A stretch of DNA of 64,000 bases from an uncultured Atopobium sp. Lineage in GTDB: Bacteria; Actinomycetota; Coriobacteriia; Coriobacteriales; Atopobiaceae. The position numbers and the translations under genes were made by a program. The first letter of the stretch is position 1. Each line of letters begins with the position of its first letter. Positions 42,402 to 51,322 of this stretch are shown here, in pieces. The notes beneath the pieces were generated by a model. The model saw nothing but the letters and a program-made list of their open reading frames with translations. It had not been told where the DNA came from and ran no database searches. The DNA is taken from contig CAMPVF010000002.1 in the NCBI GenBank assembly GCA_946997485.1, positions 1 through 64,000 of the forward strand, read 5' to 3'.

Positions 42402-43451
42402 GTGGTTGACTTTAATCAGTTTCTGCAATTAATGCAGCAAAATCCTTTTTTAGCAATTGTAGTATTTCTTGTTCTTGGTTCGATTTTTGTAAACGGTGCA
42501 ACCGATGCCGCAAATGCTATTGCCGAGCCCATCGGCACGCGTTCCATTGGTGTTAATGCAGCCATTATCATGAGCGTTATCTGCAACTTTATTGGTCTTG
42601 TTGCTATGAGTTTTATTTCGTACGCAGTTGCCGATACCATGAGTTCAATGGTTAATTTTGGTGGCGACACGCATGCGGCTCTCGTGTCACTTGCAGCTGC
42701 TACCATTGCCATTGTGGCGTGGGGCGTTGGAGCTTGGATTTTTGGTATTCCAACCAGCGAGTCGCATGCTCTTATTGCTGGTCTTACTGGCGCTGCGCTT
42801 GCCGTATCAGGCAATTTTTCGGGCGTTAATTTTGATGAGTGGGTAAAGGTTATCTACGGCCTTATTTTCTCATCAGTTGCCGGATATTTTGCTGGTTGGC
42901 TTATTACAAAATTTATTCGTACAACCTGTCGCAATGCTGAGCGCAGAAAAACCGATGACATGTTTGGAAAGCTGCAGGTTATTGGTGCTGCTGGTGTAGC
43001 GCTTATGCATGGTGCGCAAGATGGTCAAAAGTTTATGTCAACGGCAATGCTTGCTGTTGCACTCTCTGCTGGTATTCGTGTTCAGGATCTTAACGGCTTT
43101 CCTCTGTGGATAGAGGTGCTCTGCGCACTTACTATGGCTATTGGTACGGCAATTGGCGGCAAGCGCATTATTAAAAAAGTTGGCATGGAAATGGTACAAA
43201 TGGAAAAGTACCAGGGCTTTGCTGCAAGCGCTTCGGCTACCGCATCGCTTTTTATTGCAACTATTACCGGCTTGCCTGTTTCAACCACACATGCAAAAAC
43301 CGCAGCTATTATGGGTGCGGGCGCTGCAAAAGACGTGCGATCGGTAAACTGGAACGTAGCAAAAGAAATGGTGTACACCTGGATATTTACGTTCCCGGGC
43401 TGCGGCATCATTGGTTTTGTTCTAACGAAAATTTTCTTGTACATCTTTTAA
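42402..43451 (+). CDS. pit: PiT-family inorganic phosphate transporter
   Basis: A 349-residue membrane transporter with the duplicated PiT signature: VNGATDAANAIAEPIGTRS near residue 30 and LMHGAQDGQKFMS near 205. PTSESHALIAGLTGAAL and PVSTTHAKTAAIMGAGA are the paired later blocks. It has about ten membrane segments and imports phosphate with a cation. The GTG start has GAAAGGA upstream. The next gene encodes the DUF47 partner that accompanies such transporters. Confidence 0.94.
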   Translation: MVDFNQFLQLMQQNPFLAIVVFLVLGSIFVNGATDAANAIAEPIGTRSIGVNAAIIMSVICNFIGLVAMSFISYAVADTMSSMVNFGGDTHAALVSLAAATIAIVAWGVGAWIFGIPTSESHALIAGLTGAALAVSGNFSGVNFDEWVKVIYGLIFSSVAGYFAGWLITKFIRTTCRNAERRKTDDMFGKLQVIGAAGVALMHGAQDGQKFMSTAMLAVALSAGIRVQDLNGFPLWIEVLCALTMAIGTAIGGKRIIKKVGMEMVQMEKYQGFAASASATASLFIATITGLPVSTTHAKTAAIMGAGAAKDVRSVNWNVAKEMVYTWIFTFPGCGIIGFVLTKIFLYIF

Positions 43452-43467
43452 CTAAAGGAGATACCCC

Positions 43468-44091
43468 ATGAAAAAAGAGGACATTTTTTATACGAAGTTT
43501 AAGGAATTTGGTCACGATTTGGTAAAGTCGGCCGAAGATTACACCAAGCTCGTTCACGATTATCCCAATACCATTAACCTTATCCCCATCATGAAAGTTC
43601 ACGAAGTTCACTGTGATGAGCACGTAAAAGGCATTATGGATGAGCTGTACTCATCGTTTATTACGCCGTTTGACCGCGACGATATTTCGCATTTGGCACT
43701 CAGCCTTGACGACATTATCGACTCCATGGAAAGCGTAGCTATTCGTCTTGAGCTTTTTAACACTTCGGGTACCCGCGCAGAAGCCATCCAGCTTGCCGAT
43801 TTAACGCTGTGTGCTGTGCGTGAGCTCGATAAGATGATAGAAGCGCTTCCTTCGTATAAAAAGGATAAAGCTGCACTTACGCACTCTATTGAAGTGGGTC
43901 ACATCGAAGACGAGGGCGACACCGTATATGAAAGTGCACTGTACCGCCTCTTTCACGACGACGAGCTTAAAGAAGCACGCCGCGGTCACGTGGTAAGCTG
44001 GCTTCGTTTGTTCGACCGCATGGAAAATACGCTTAATGCCTGCGATAAAGCGGCAGGCGTTGTGCGCTCCGTTGTTATGAAGAGTGCGTAA
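43468..44091 (+). CDS. DUF47/PhoU-like phosphate transport regulator
   Basis: A 207-residue all-helical PhoU-like protein of the DUF47 family, commonly paired with PiT transporters as an accessory or regulator. Key segments are the FTTPFDRDDI-like FITPFDRDDISHLALSLDDI, the later HIEDEGDTVYESALYRLF, and a C-terminal RMENTLNACDKAAGVV. AAAGGAG lies before the ATG, 16 bases after pit. The stop codon is part of a short tandem repeat. Confidence 0.93.
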   Translation: MKKEDIFYTKFKEFGHDLVKSAEDYTKLVHDYPNTINLIPIMKVHEVHCDEHVKGIMDELYSSFITPFDRDDISHLALSLDDIIDSMESVAIRLELFNTSGTRAEAIQLADLTLCAVRELDKMIEALPSYKKDKAALTHSIEVGHIEDEGDTVYESALYRLFHDDELKEARRGHVVSWLRLFDRMENTLNACDKAAGVVRSVVMKSA

Positions 44092-44111
44092 TACCGTAAT
44101 ACCGTAATACC
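44088..44111. repeat. 8-bp unit repeated three times
   Basis: GTAATACC occurs three times in tandem, the first copy containing the DUF47 stop codon. A palindrome CGTTTGT-AAT-ACAAACG follows at 44111-44127. Confidence 0.85.
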
Positions 44112-44194
44112 GTTTGTAATACAAACGCCGCAAGCGCCGCACGGCGGATTTTCTGCATCAAGCGGCTGCATCGCGTTAAAACGTCTACCTATGA

Positions 44195-44236
44195 AAAACG
44201 CTCCACATGCTTATGCATCTGGAGCGTTTGTTTGCA
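44195..44236. terminator. terminator between convergent genes
   Basis: AAACGCTCCA (44196-44205) and TGGAGCGTTT (44220-44229) form a 10-bp stem with extra ATGC/GCAT pairing in the loop. An A run precedes it and a broken T run follows, so it may act for both the phosphate operon and the deacetylase gene. Confidence 0.7.
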
Positions 44237-44285
44237 TTACCAGTATGAACGCGTTACACCCACAATGGGCGGAATGTGCGTATCC

Positions 44286-45821
44286 TTACGCAAGCTCAGT
44301 TGGCCACACGCAGTCATCAGGCATGGTTGCTGTACCATCGGCAATGTCTTTTGGAATTGATGAGTCGCTTGCAAGAAGCTCTTGGATAGACACTAGCTTA
44401 TAGCCACGTTTTACCAGCTCATCAAAGATTTTTGGAAGTGCTTGCACGTCTTGTGAGCGGTTGCCGCCACCATCGTGCATAAGAACAATGCTTCCTGGCA
44501 CAATTTGCCTGAGCGCACCCGAAATAATCTTATCGACACCTGGTTGTTTCCAGTCGAGCGTATCTTGGTTCCACAAAATTTCGCTTGAGATGGTGCCCTT
44601 TGTGTTAAGCCATGTTTTCATGGTAAAGTCGCCATAGGGCGGGCGCATCATGGTTGTTTTTACACCTGTTGCACCTTCAATCGAATCTTTCGTTTTAGTA
44701 AGCTGGCTTAAGAGAGCGTCAGGCTTTAGTTTTGAGAGCTGGGGGTGCGTGTAGCTGTGACCAGCCACATGATGACCTGCTTCAAGCACTTTTGGCGGCA
44801 AATCGCGCAGCGCATCAACATTTTGCCCAATGTTAAAGAACGTAGTTGTTGCGCCATACTGTTTTAAGATGTCAAGGTACTTTTCGGTAAAGTTACTCGG
44901 ACCATCGTCAAACGTTACAGCAACAAGCTTTTCGTCGTTATCGGGCTTTACGTTATGTTTGCGAATAAGACAATGCTGCACCTCTTGGATGACATCGCCT
45001 TTGGCAGTTTTACCTGATATTTTACCGTGACGGATTTCCGTTTTGCCAACTTTGCCCCATTGAGCAACATAGAGCACCGCACCATAGGCTTCGCCCGTTG
45101 ACGCCAGCTTTGGCTGCGTTTCTTCTATTTCTACGTCGTAGTCTTCCATGCGATCGGCGCCGTCGGCAAACGTAATATATTCGCCACCTTGCACGGTGTA
45201 TTGCTTAATTTCGTCTGCTGACAAATCCTTATCCTCAATGTGCACGCTAAAGGGCTCACCTTTGCCTTCTTCAAGCGTACTGCCATCAACTGCAACAAAG
45301 TTGCCCGGATTAAGCGAAAGCTGAGCGAGTGACACAATATCCGATAAGTGAGCACCTGCAGGGCAGGCGAGAGGAGTATCGTTTACATGAATGGTAACTT
45401 TGCGTGTAGACCACATAAACCAGCCGCCTGCAACGGCAGCTGCAGCAACAATGCCCGCAATTGCGCGTCTGCGTGTAACAGGAATGCGCTTGTAGCCTGC
45501 TTTTGCGCGGCGTGCTTCTGGCACAATAAGGTCGGCAAGTGCGCCGTGATCGGCTTCAGCACGCGAGCGCGTATGTGCATTCATAACGGGCACCGGCGCA
45601 TGCACGTCGTTGGTTAGTTTGCCATAGGTGGTTTGCTGCGCGTAGCCTTGGTTATAAGAACCTGGCTGCGGTGCACCTTGCTGCGCGTAGCTTTGCGGCT
45701 GGTATGTGCCTTGCTGCGCATTAGCAACCTGGTTTGCGGGTACGCTCATTTGTTCTGCGGCATGGCGTGGATGTGGTTTATGCTGATTGTTGTGGTGAAA
45801 TAAACCCTGATTGTTATTCAT
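44286..45821 (-). CDS. membrane-anchored polysaccharide deacetylase
   Basis: The 511-residue product has a Gln/Asn-rich disordered cytoplasmic start, a membrane helix at about 120-137, an extracellular region of about 150 residues, and a NodB deacetylase domain from about 298. Catalytic motifs are intact: TFDDGPSNF (303-308, base and metal Asp), HSYTHP (355-360, metal His pair), RPPYG and the late IVLMHDGGG. It should deacetylate cell-wall peptidoglycan or another N-acetylated glycan outside the cell, as lysozyme-resistance enzymes do. The ATG at 45821 follows AGGTGA; a GTG three codons earlier is possible. Confidence 0.92.
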   Translation of the reverse strand: MNNNQGLFHHNNQHKPHPRHAAEQMSVPANQVANAQQGTYQPQSYAQQGAPQPGSYNQGYAQQTTYGKLTNDVHAPVPVMNAHTRSRAEADHGALADLIVPEARRAKAGYKRIPVTRRRAIAGIVAAAAVAGGWFMWSTRKVTIHVNDTPLACPAGAHLSDIVSLAQLSLNPGNFVAVDGSTLEEGKGEPFSVHIEDKDLSADEIKQYTVQGGEYITFADGADRMEDYDVEIEETQPKLASTGEAYGAVLYVAQWGKVGKTEIRHGKISGKTAKGDVIQEVQHCLIRKHNVKPDNDEKLVAVTFDDGPSNFTEKYLDILKQYGATTTFFNIGQNVDALRDLPPKVLEAGHHVAGHSYTHPQLSKLKPDALLSQLTKTKDSIEGATGVKTTMMRPPYGDFTMKTWLNTKGTISSEILWNQDTLDWKQPGVDKIISGALRQIVPGSIVLMHDGGGNRSQDVQALPKIFDELVKRGYKLVSIQELLASDSSIPKDIADGTATMPDDCVWPTELA

Positions 45822-46066
45822 ATATATCACCTGTATAGTCCTTCATGAGTTTATTGCTCCGCTCAATTGTAGCGCATATATGGGTGATGACTCATATACA
45901 TATAATTGCAAACAAATACACACAAATTGTCATAATTTGCTTTGTGCGCAGGCCTTATGAGCGGATAAGAAAACAAATCGTTACGATGTACGTAATCTTT
46001 TATATTTTACATAGCTCAATTTCAAAATAACGCTATAGTTATAGATTATCTAACGAAAGGATGAGT

Positions 46067-47131
46067 ATGTATACAAAATCAGATCTTCATACTGCACCGG
46101 TTGCGTGGTCATCGTTGCAATTTGCCTATCAACCTTGTGACGCAAGCTATGTTGCACGCTTCCGCAATGGCGCATGGGAGCCAGGCGAGCTTACCTCAAA
46201 CCACACGCTTACGCTTTCCGAATGCGCAGGTATTTTCCACTATTGCCAAGAAGTGTTTGAAGGTCTAAAAGCATATACCACCAAAGACAACAAGATTGTA
46301 TGTTTTCGTCCCGATCAAAATGCCGAGCGTATGAGCACGTCTGCAAAGCGCTTGTGCATGCCAAGCTACCCGGTTGATGCGTTTGTACAAGGGGTAGAAC
46401 AGGTTGTTCGTGCTAATGCGCGCTGGATACCTCCTTATGGTAGTGGTGCTACGCTCTACATTCGTCCGTTTATGGTAGCAACATCTAACGTTATTGGTGT
46501 TAAACCCGCCGATGAGTACGAATTTCGTATTTTGGTAACGCCTGTTGGCCCTTACTACAAAGGTGGTTTAAAGCCGGTAGCTGTGCGTATTCCCGATTAC
46601 GATAGAGCAGCTCCGCACGGTACCGGTAACATTAAAGCTGGTCTTAACTATGCAATGAGCATGTATCCATCGCAGCTTGCACATAGCGAAGGGTTTGCCG
46701 ACAACATGTATCTCGACCCAGAAACACACAAATATGTTGAAGAGTCGGGCGGTGCAAACTTCCTGTTTATCGATACCGATGGCACGCTGGTTGTGCCTGT
46801 ATCTGCAACCGATTCTATTTTGCCTTCTATTACCCGTCGCTCACTTGTTGAAATTGCGCGCACCTGCCTTTCGATGAATGTTGTTCAGCGCCGTGTTTCT
46901 TTCGAAGAAGTACGCAACGGTGCGTTTACTGAATGCGGTATGTGCGGTACGGCTGCTGTTATTTCACCTGTTGGCGAAGTGGTTGATGGCGCAGATCACA
47001 TTCAATTTGGCGCTGGCCTTACGCAGCCTGGCCCCAAGCTTTCTGCGCTTCGACAAACGCTTGTTGATATTCAGCAAGGCGATGCGCAAGACGTGTTTGG
47101 CTGGCTGCATGAAATTAGTTTTGACGACTAA
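46067..47131 (+). CDS. ilvE: branched-chain amino acid aminotransferase
   Basis: A 354-residue PLP fold-type IV enzyme that interconverts Leu, Ile, Val and their keto acids. It shows IFHYCQEVFEGLKAY, YIRPFMVAT, the PLP lysine in GTGNIKAGLNYA, and ESGGANFLFI followed by TECGMCGTAAVISPVG, as in the BCAT branch. Start: the second ATG, six bases after CGAAAGG; the first ATG directly abuts the site. No other ilv or leu genes are nearby, so it may work in catabolism or salvage as well as synthesis. Confidence 0.93.
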   Translation: MYTKSDLHTAPVAWSSLQFAYQPCDASYVARFRNGAWEPGELTSNHTLTLSECAGIFHYCQEVFEGLKAYTTKDNKIVCFRPDQNAERMSTSAKRLCMPSYPVDAFVQGVEQVVRANARWIPPYGSGATLYIRPFMVATSNVIGVKPADEYEFRILVTPVGPYYKGGLKPVAVRIPDYDRAAPHGTGNIKAGLNYAMSMYPSQLAHSEGFADNMYLDPETHKYVEESGGANFLFIDTDGTLVVPVSATDSILPSITRRSLVEIARTCLSMNVVQRRVSFEEVRNGAFTECGMCGTAAVISPVGEVVDGADHIQFGAGLTQPGPKLSALRQTLVDIQQGDAQDVFGWLHEISFDD

Positions 47132-47190
47132 TTAAAACACTGCGCGTATCGTTTGTGGTAGTTGGTCTTACGTGAGAATGGACAAGAACT

Positions 47191-48501
47191 ATGGCTCAAA
47201 AAATTCAGGGATGCGAAGACTTATACGGCGACCAAATGCGCCTGTGGCAGCATGCGGTAGCAGTAGCACGTTCAATTTTTGATACCTTTGGGTTTGAAAT
47301 GATAGAAACGCCAGCACTTGAGCAAGTGGCTACATTTGTGCATGGTATTGGCGAGTCGAGCGATGTTGTGCGCAAAGAAATGTTTCGCGTGTATTCAGCT
47401 GCTCTGCTCGACGGTGTTATGCAGCATGGTTCAGAAGACCACTTAAAAGCAAAACAGCGTATGGCATTGCGTCCTGAAGGTACTGCTGGTGTGGTGCGCG
47501 CCTGTGTTGAGCACAACTTTATTCAAGGCGGCGCGAACGATACGCGCCTGTGGTATGCCGAGGCCATGTTCCGTGGTGAGCGCCCGCAAAAAGGGAGGCT
47601 TCGTCAGTTCCATCAAATTGGTGTTGAATGGCTTGCCGCGCCCGATCCTGCGGCCGATGCTGAGTGCATTATGATGCTCATGAAGTTTTACACTACCATG
47701 GGCATTCCTCTCGATAAATTGCAGCTTCGTATTAATTCGATGGGCGATACGGAGTGCCGTCCTGCATATCGTGCGCTTGTCCAAGCGTACATCAAAAAAC
47801 ATGCAGATAGCATGTGTGAAGATTGCCTTGAGCGTGCAGAAATTAATCCGCTGCGTGTGTTCGACTGCAAAAATGAAACCTGCCAGGCAATTATGCAGGA
47901 TGCGCCCTTGTATCGCGATCATCTATGCGATGCGTGTGCGGAACATTACGTGCAAACAAAGCACTTCTTAGACCAGCTGCATCTTTCGTATATCGAAGAT
48001 CCCACGCTCGTGCGCGGGCTTGATTACTACACACGCACCGTGTTCGAGGTTGAATGCCCCGATGCTGGTGTTGGTGCTATTGGCGGCGGCGGTCGCTATG
48101 ATAATTTGGTTGAGCTTGAAGGTGGCCATCCGTGCTGCGGTCTTGGTTGGGCGCTTGGTTTTGAGCGTGTTGCCCTTGCACTTGCGGCGCTTAATGTTGA
48201 GCCTCCTGCGCCATCCTTCCCGTTTGTGTATGTTGCTTACACGTCGCAACAAGAGCGCATGTATGCATTTAGCGTATCTAATATGCTTCGTGATTCGCAC
48301 ATTCGCTGTGAATCATCCTATCAAATGCGCAGTTTGAAGGCACAATTTAAGCAGGCCGACAAATATAATGCGCGCTATTGTGTTGTTATTGGCGAAGCCG
48401 AAGTTGCAGCAAACGAAGTAACGCTTCGCGACATGCAAACCCATGAGCAAGAGCGTGTTGCGTTAGATGAGTTAGCAGCCAAGCTTAAAGCGCGTATGTA
48501 A
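47191..48501 (+). CDS. hisS: histidyl-tRNA synthetase
   Basis: A 436-residue class II synthetase. It shows the motif 2 region ALRPEGTAGVVRACVEHN and FRGERPQKGRLRQFHQIGVE. The histidine-specific block is LVRGLDYYTRTVFEVE. A C-terminal anticodon-binding domain begins near PFVYVAYTSQQERM. In many bacteria aspS follows directly; here it lies 5.4 kb away beyond a minus-strand block. Confidence 0.96.
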   Translation: MAQKIQGCEDLYGDQMRLWQHAVAVARSIFDTFGFEMIETPALEQVATFVHGIGESSDVVRKEMFRVYSAALLDGVMQHGSEDHLKAKQRMALRPEGTAGVVRACVEHNFIQGGANDTRLWYAEAMFRGERPQKGRLRQFHQIGVEWLAAPDPAADAECIMMLMKFYTTMGIPLDKLQLRINSMGDTECRPAYRALVQAYIKKHADSMCEDCLERAEINPLRVFDCKNETCQAIMQDAPLYRDHLCDACAEHYVQTKHFLDQLHLSYIEDPTLVRGLDYYTRTVFEVECPDAGVGAIGGGGRYDNLVELEGGHPCCGLGWALGFERVALALAALNVEPPAPSFPFVYVAYTSQQERMYAFSVSNMLRDSHIRCESSYQMRSLKAQFKQADKYNARYCVVIGEAEVAANEVTLRDMQTHEQERVALDELAAKLKARM

Positions 48502-48614
48502 TATCTTGTGGCTTGCAATATTCTGTGGCATGCGCATCCTGCCCTTCAGCAGGGGAGTTTTCGCAGTTAGCTATAGCAGGTCTATGTAATAGATATACGA
48601 AGAGATACACAAAT

Positions 48615-48642
48615 ACCACCGCATGTGTGCGGTGGTCTTTTA
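48615..48642 (+). terminator. terminator after hisS
   Basis: ACCACCGCA / TGCGGTGGT (9 bp, perfect) with a TGTG loop, followed by CTTTT. Confidence 0.88.
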
Positions 48643-48742
48643 CGTTTGCTTATATGTGAGCTGGCGTTTGGCGTGTGCAGTGCATACACGCAGCGGCTGT
48701 GCGGTTTTGGGTGTGCGCCGAATGCATTACATGCCCTTTTTG

Positions 48743-49051
48743 TTATTTAGTCTTTTCGCCCTTAATTGATGCGTAAAATTGTGCATTATTAAACTGCTCT
48801 TTAATGGTTTTGCCATTAATAAAGGGCAGTGCTAAAAATTCGTCAACAGTTGCAACTAATTCTGAACAATCTACAAAGTGATTTTTTGCGTTACGCAGAT
48901 TGGTGTCTTGTGCGCGCCATGCCTCGTAATTTACATCGGTTAAATAATAGACGGTGGAGCCTACCTTCATGTATACCGAATGGTTTGCATGTAAATACTC
49001 GGCAAGCTCGTCATAATTGATATCGAGCACCTCAGATGCTATTTTACCCAT
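48743..49051 (-). CDS. small protein of unknown function
   Basis: A 102-residue, probably cytoplasmic protein that I do not recognise. It has no signal or membrane segment. A central stretch (VYMKVGSTVYYLTDVNYEAWRAQ) suggests a beta-alpha fold, and the end is Lys-rich. It starts at an ATG with GAAAGGA upstream; an earlier in-frame ATG lacks a site. Base composition is somewhat AT-richer than neighbours. It is transcribed alone or ahead of nothing obvious, between hisS and a HAD phosphatase. Confidence 0.65.
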   Translation of the reverse strand: MGKIASEVLDINYDELAEYLHANHSVYMKVGSTVYYLTDVNYEAWRAQDTNLRNAKNHFVDCSELVATVDEFLALPFINGKTIKEQFNNAQFYASIKGEKTK

Positions 49052-49161
49052 CGTGCATCCTTTCTCGAGATTGATAGTACCTCTATGGTATATCAAGATG
49101 AGCTATTACACGTTCTCACAAACAATAATTAGGGCAGGCGGTAGGTTTGGGCGGGTAGGCG

Positions 49162-49899
49162 TTATATTTGTGTGATGAATTGATAGAGCATAGCGGGGCT
49201 TGAAGCAATCTTGGATGCTCCGGCGCGCGTAAGCTCCTCGCGCGAGCGATATCCCCAATCAACAAATACGCCATGTACCTGCGCATTGTGTGCTGTTTGT
49301 ACGTCTACTTCAGAGTCGCCAATGTACACGCATGTTTGCGGCGTTGCGTGTAGCATGTGCATAATGTGCTCTACGTGCTCGGGATGCGGTTTAAGCAAAA
49401 ATGCATCGCTTGCGCCTTCGGCCACAGTAAATAAGCCCGAAAAATGCAGATCTGCCAAAGCGCACACGTCATCGTGCGGTTTGTTTGAAAGAACGGCCAG
49501 TTTCCATCCATCTTTTTTGCATTGCGCGAGCATATCAGGCACGCCTTCATAGGGTTTGGTGTTGTCGTTATGGTGCGCCTCGTAACATATGCGAAAATCG
49601 TGTAGTAGGGTATCTACCAGCTCATCTGAAAAACACCTGCGCGTTTTGCAGAGGCGTTCAAATAATACGCGCGCGCCATTGCCAACATCGCGGCGCACTT
49701 CTGCAAGCGTGGTGTCGGTAAGCTGGTGTTTTGCAAGCGTAAGCTGTGTTGCATGAGCAAGATCGGCAAGTGTATTGAGGATGGTGCCATCCATATCAAA
49801 AATAAGCGCTCGGGCGGGTTTTGCAGAGGATTCTGTGTGTGTACTCGTATGCGTGGTATTGCACGCGCAGGTGCGCGCGTGCGCAGTGAGTGTATCCGT
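49162..49899 (-). CDS. HAD phosphatase (phosphoglycolate phosphatase-like), unusual start
   Basis: A HAD hydrolase of the Gph/PgmB group: nucleophile loop LIFDMDGTILNT, cap domain, motif II VLSNKP, motif III Lys in LLKPHPE, motif IV YIGDSEVDVQTA. The only in-frame ATG is the Met inside DMDGT (49794), which would remove the nucleophile Asp. Upstream the frame is open to a stop just beyond AAGGAG (49905-49910) and contains no ATG, GTG or TTG. The best-placed codon is ACG at 49897-49899, five bases from AAGGAG, giving 245 residues with a Thr-rich lead. So it starts at a non-standard codon or has lost its start. Probable role: phosphoglycolate or sugar-phosphate dephosphorylation. Confidence 0.75.
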   Translation of the reverse strand, partial: TDTLTAHARTCACNTTHTSTHTESSAKPARALIFDMDGTILNTLADLAHATQLTLAKHQLTDTTLAEVRRDVGNGARVLFERLCKTRRCFSDELVDTLLHDFRICYEAHHNDNTKPYEGVPDMLAQCKKDGWKLAVLSNKPHDDVCALADLHFSGLFTVAEGASDAFLLKPHPEHVEHIMHMLHATPQTCVYIGDSEVDVQTAHNAQVHGVFVDWGYRSREELTRAGASKIASSPAMLYQFITQI

Positions 49900-49949
49900 A
49901 AGATCTCCTTATGAACAATGATAAAAACGTAGCGATGGTACGCCGCGCG

Positions 49950-51314
49950 CTATTGGTAGCGCAGCGATTCTATGGGATCAAGGCGCGCCGCTCTGCGTGC
50001 GGGATAGTAGCCAAACAACATACCAATACATACGCTAATCGATACAGCAAGTGCCACTGTGTTCCACGAAAAAGCAGGCTCTACGTGCATTTTCATATAC
50101 ATGCTTACTGCGTTTGATAACCCCATGGCGCTCAGCAACCCAAGTGCCATACCTATTATGCCACCAGTTATACAAAGTGCAATCGATTCGAGCAAAAACT
50201 GACGCGTAATATCCCGCCGTTTTGCACCAAGAGCTTTACGCAAACCAATCTCACGTATGCGCTCAGTTACGTTGGTGAGCATCATATTCATAATGCCAAT
50301 ACCGCCCACGAGCAGCGAAATGCCTGCAATTGAACCAACAATCATTTGGAATCCTGCCATAAACACGTTAAAGCTCTTGGCAAACGCTTCCATCGACATC
50401 ACCGAAAATGCAGGTCCGCCGCCCCCGTCTGGGCCTTGTTCTTTGCGCTGCTTTTCAATGCCAAAATGGCGCCCAAGCCACTTTTCAGTTTTTTTGGTAA
50501 CATCGTCAGCTTGCGAAGGCGAGCTTACGGCACCTACAAACCTGGTGTAGGCTTTTATACCAGTTACATTAATTTCTAGGCTTTTAAGCGGAATAAATGT
50601 CTTCAGCATGTGTGAAAGCGGCCCTTCATTCATGTTCGCCTGAGGATTTGCCGTCACGCCTACAATGGTGTATTCGCGTCCTTTAATATCGATAGTTTTG
50701 CCAATAACAGCAGCATAGAGCTCACGTTTTTCATCTTCAGAAAGTCTTTGTTGGAAGCGTTGCTCTGCATCCTCTCGTTCTTCATCGGTTTGTTGTGTTG
50801 TCTTTTTTTTGGTAAGTAAGCTCGTAGCGTTCCCATATTTGTCGAGCGCAAACGCCTGCTGCACACTCTTCGCTTCAAGAATAGCAACATCTTGCCCCGA
50901 TTTATACTCATACGAAGTAAAATCTCTTCCGGCAACAATTTGCATGTCAAGTATGCCAAAATAGCCCTGCTCAACACCGGATATATTGTTTGTAAAGCCC
51001 TGCTCTCTCGATTCGGCGGGAGAGTCGGCATATGTTTCGTCTGCAAGGTATGTTGTATACTCAGGAATTGCTGCTTTCAGCTCTTCAATGTCGCTTTTCG
51101 ACAGCGTATAATTGCCAAACAAGTTGGTGTAAATGAGTTTGCTTTGGTTGAGGCCAAACGTTGACGATAGCGACAACTGAATACCGCCAACGAGCGATGT
51201 CATAGATATAACAGCGGCAATACCAATAACAATACCCAAAATAGTAAGTGCTGAGCGTCCTTTATTGTTTGTAAGGGAGCGCCATGTTTCGTGTAGGATG
51301 TCCTGAATGCTCAT
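49950..51314 (-). CDS. MacB-like ABC transporter permease
   Basis: A 454-residue FtsX/MacB-type permease has one N-terminal membrane helix (about 20-42, after SLTNNKGRSALTILGIVIG) and a large extracellular domain (about 45-330). Three C-terminal helices follow, with the GGIGIMNMMLTNVTERIREI motif and RKALGAKRRDI. It is the last gene of a three-gene MacA-ATPase-permease operon on the minus strand. In Gram-positives such sets export peptides or drugs, or sense them. Confidence 0.92.
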   Translation of the reverse strand: MSIQDILHETWRSLTNNKGRSALTILGIVIGIAAVISMTSLVGGIQLSLSSTFGLNQSKLIYTNLFGNYTLSKSDIEELKAAIPEYTTYLADETYADSPAESREQGFTNNISGVEQGYFGILDMQIVAGRDFTSYEYKSGQDVAILEAKSVQQAFALDKYGNATSLLTKKKTTQQTDEEREDAEQRFQQRLSEDEKRELYAAVIGKTIDIKGREYTIVGVTANPQANMNEGPLSHMLKTFIPLKSLEINVTGIKAYTRFVGAVSSPSQADDVTKKTEKWLGRHFGIEKQRKEQGPDGGGGPAFSVMSMEAFAKSFNVFMAGFQMIVGSIAGISLLVGGIGIMNMMLTNVTERIREIGLRKALGAKRRDITRQFLLESIALCITGGIIGMALGLLSAMGLSNAVSMYMKMHVEPAFSWNTVALAVSISVCIGMLFGYYPARRAARLDPIESLRYQ

Positions 51315-51322
51315 AGTGCCAC

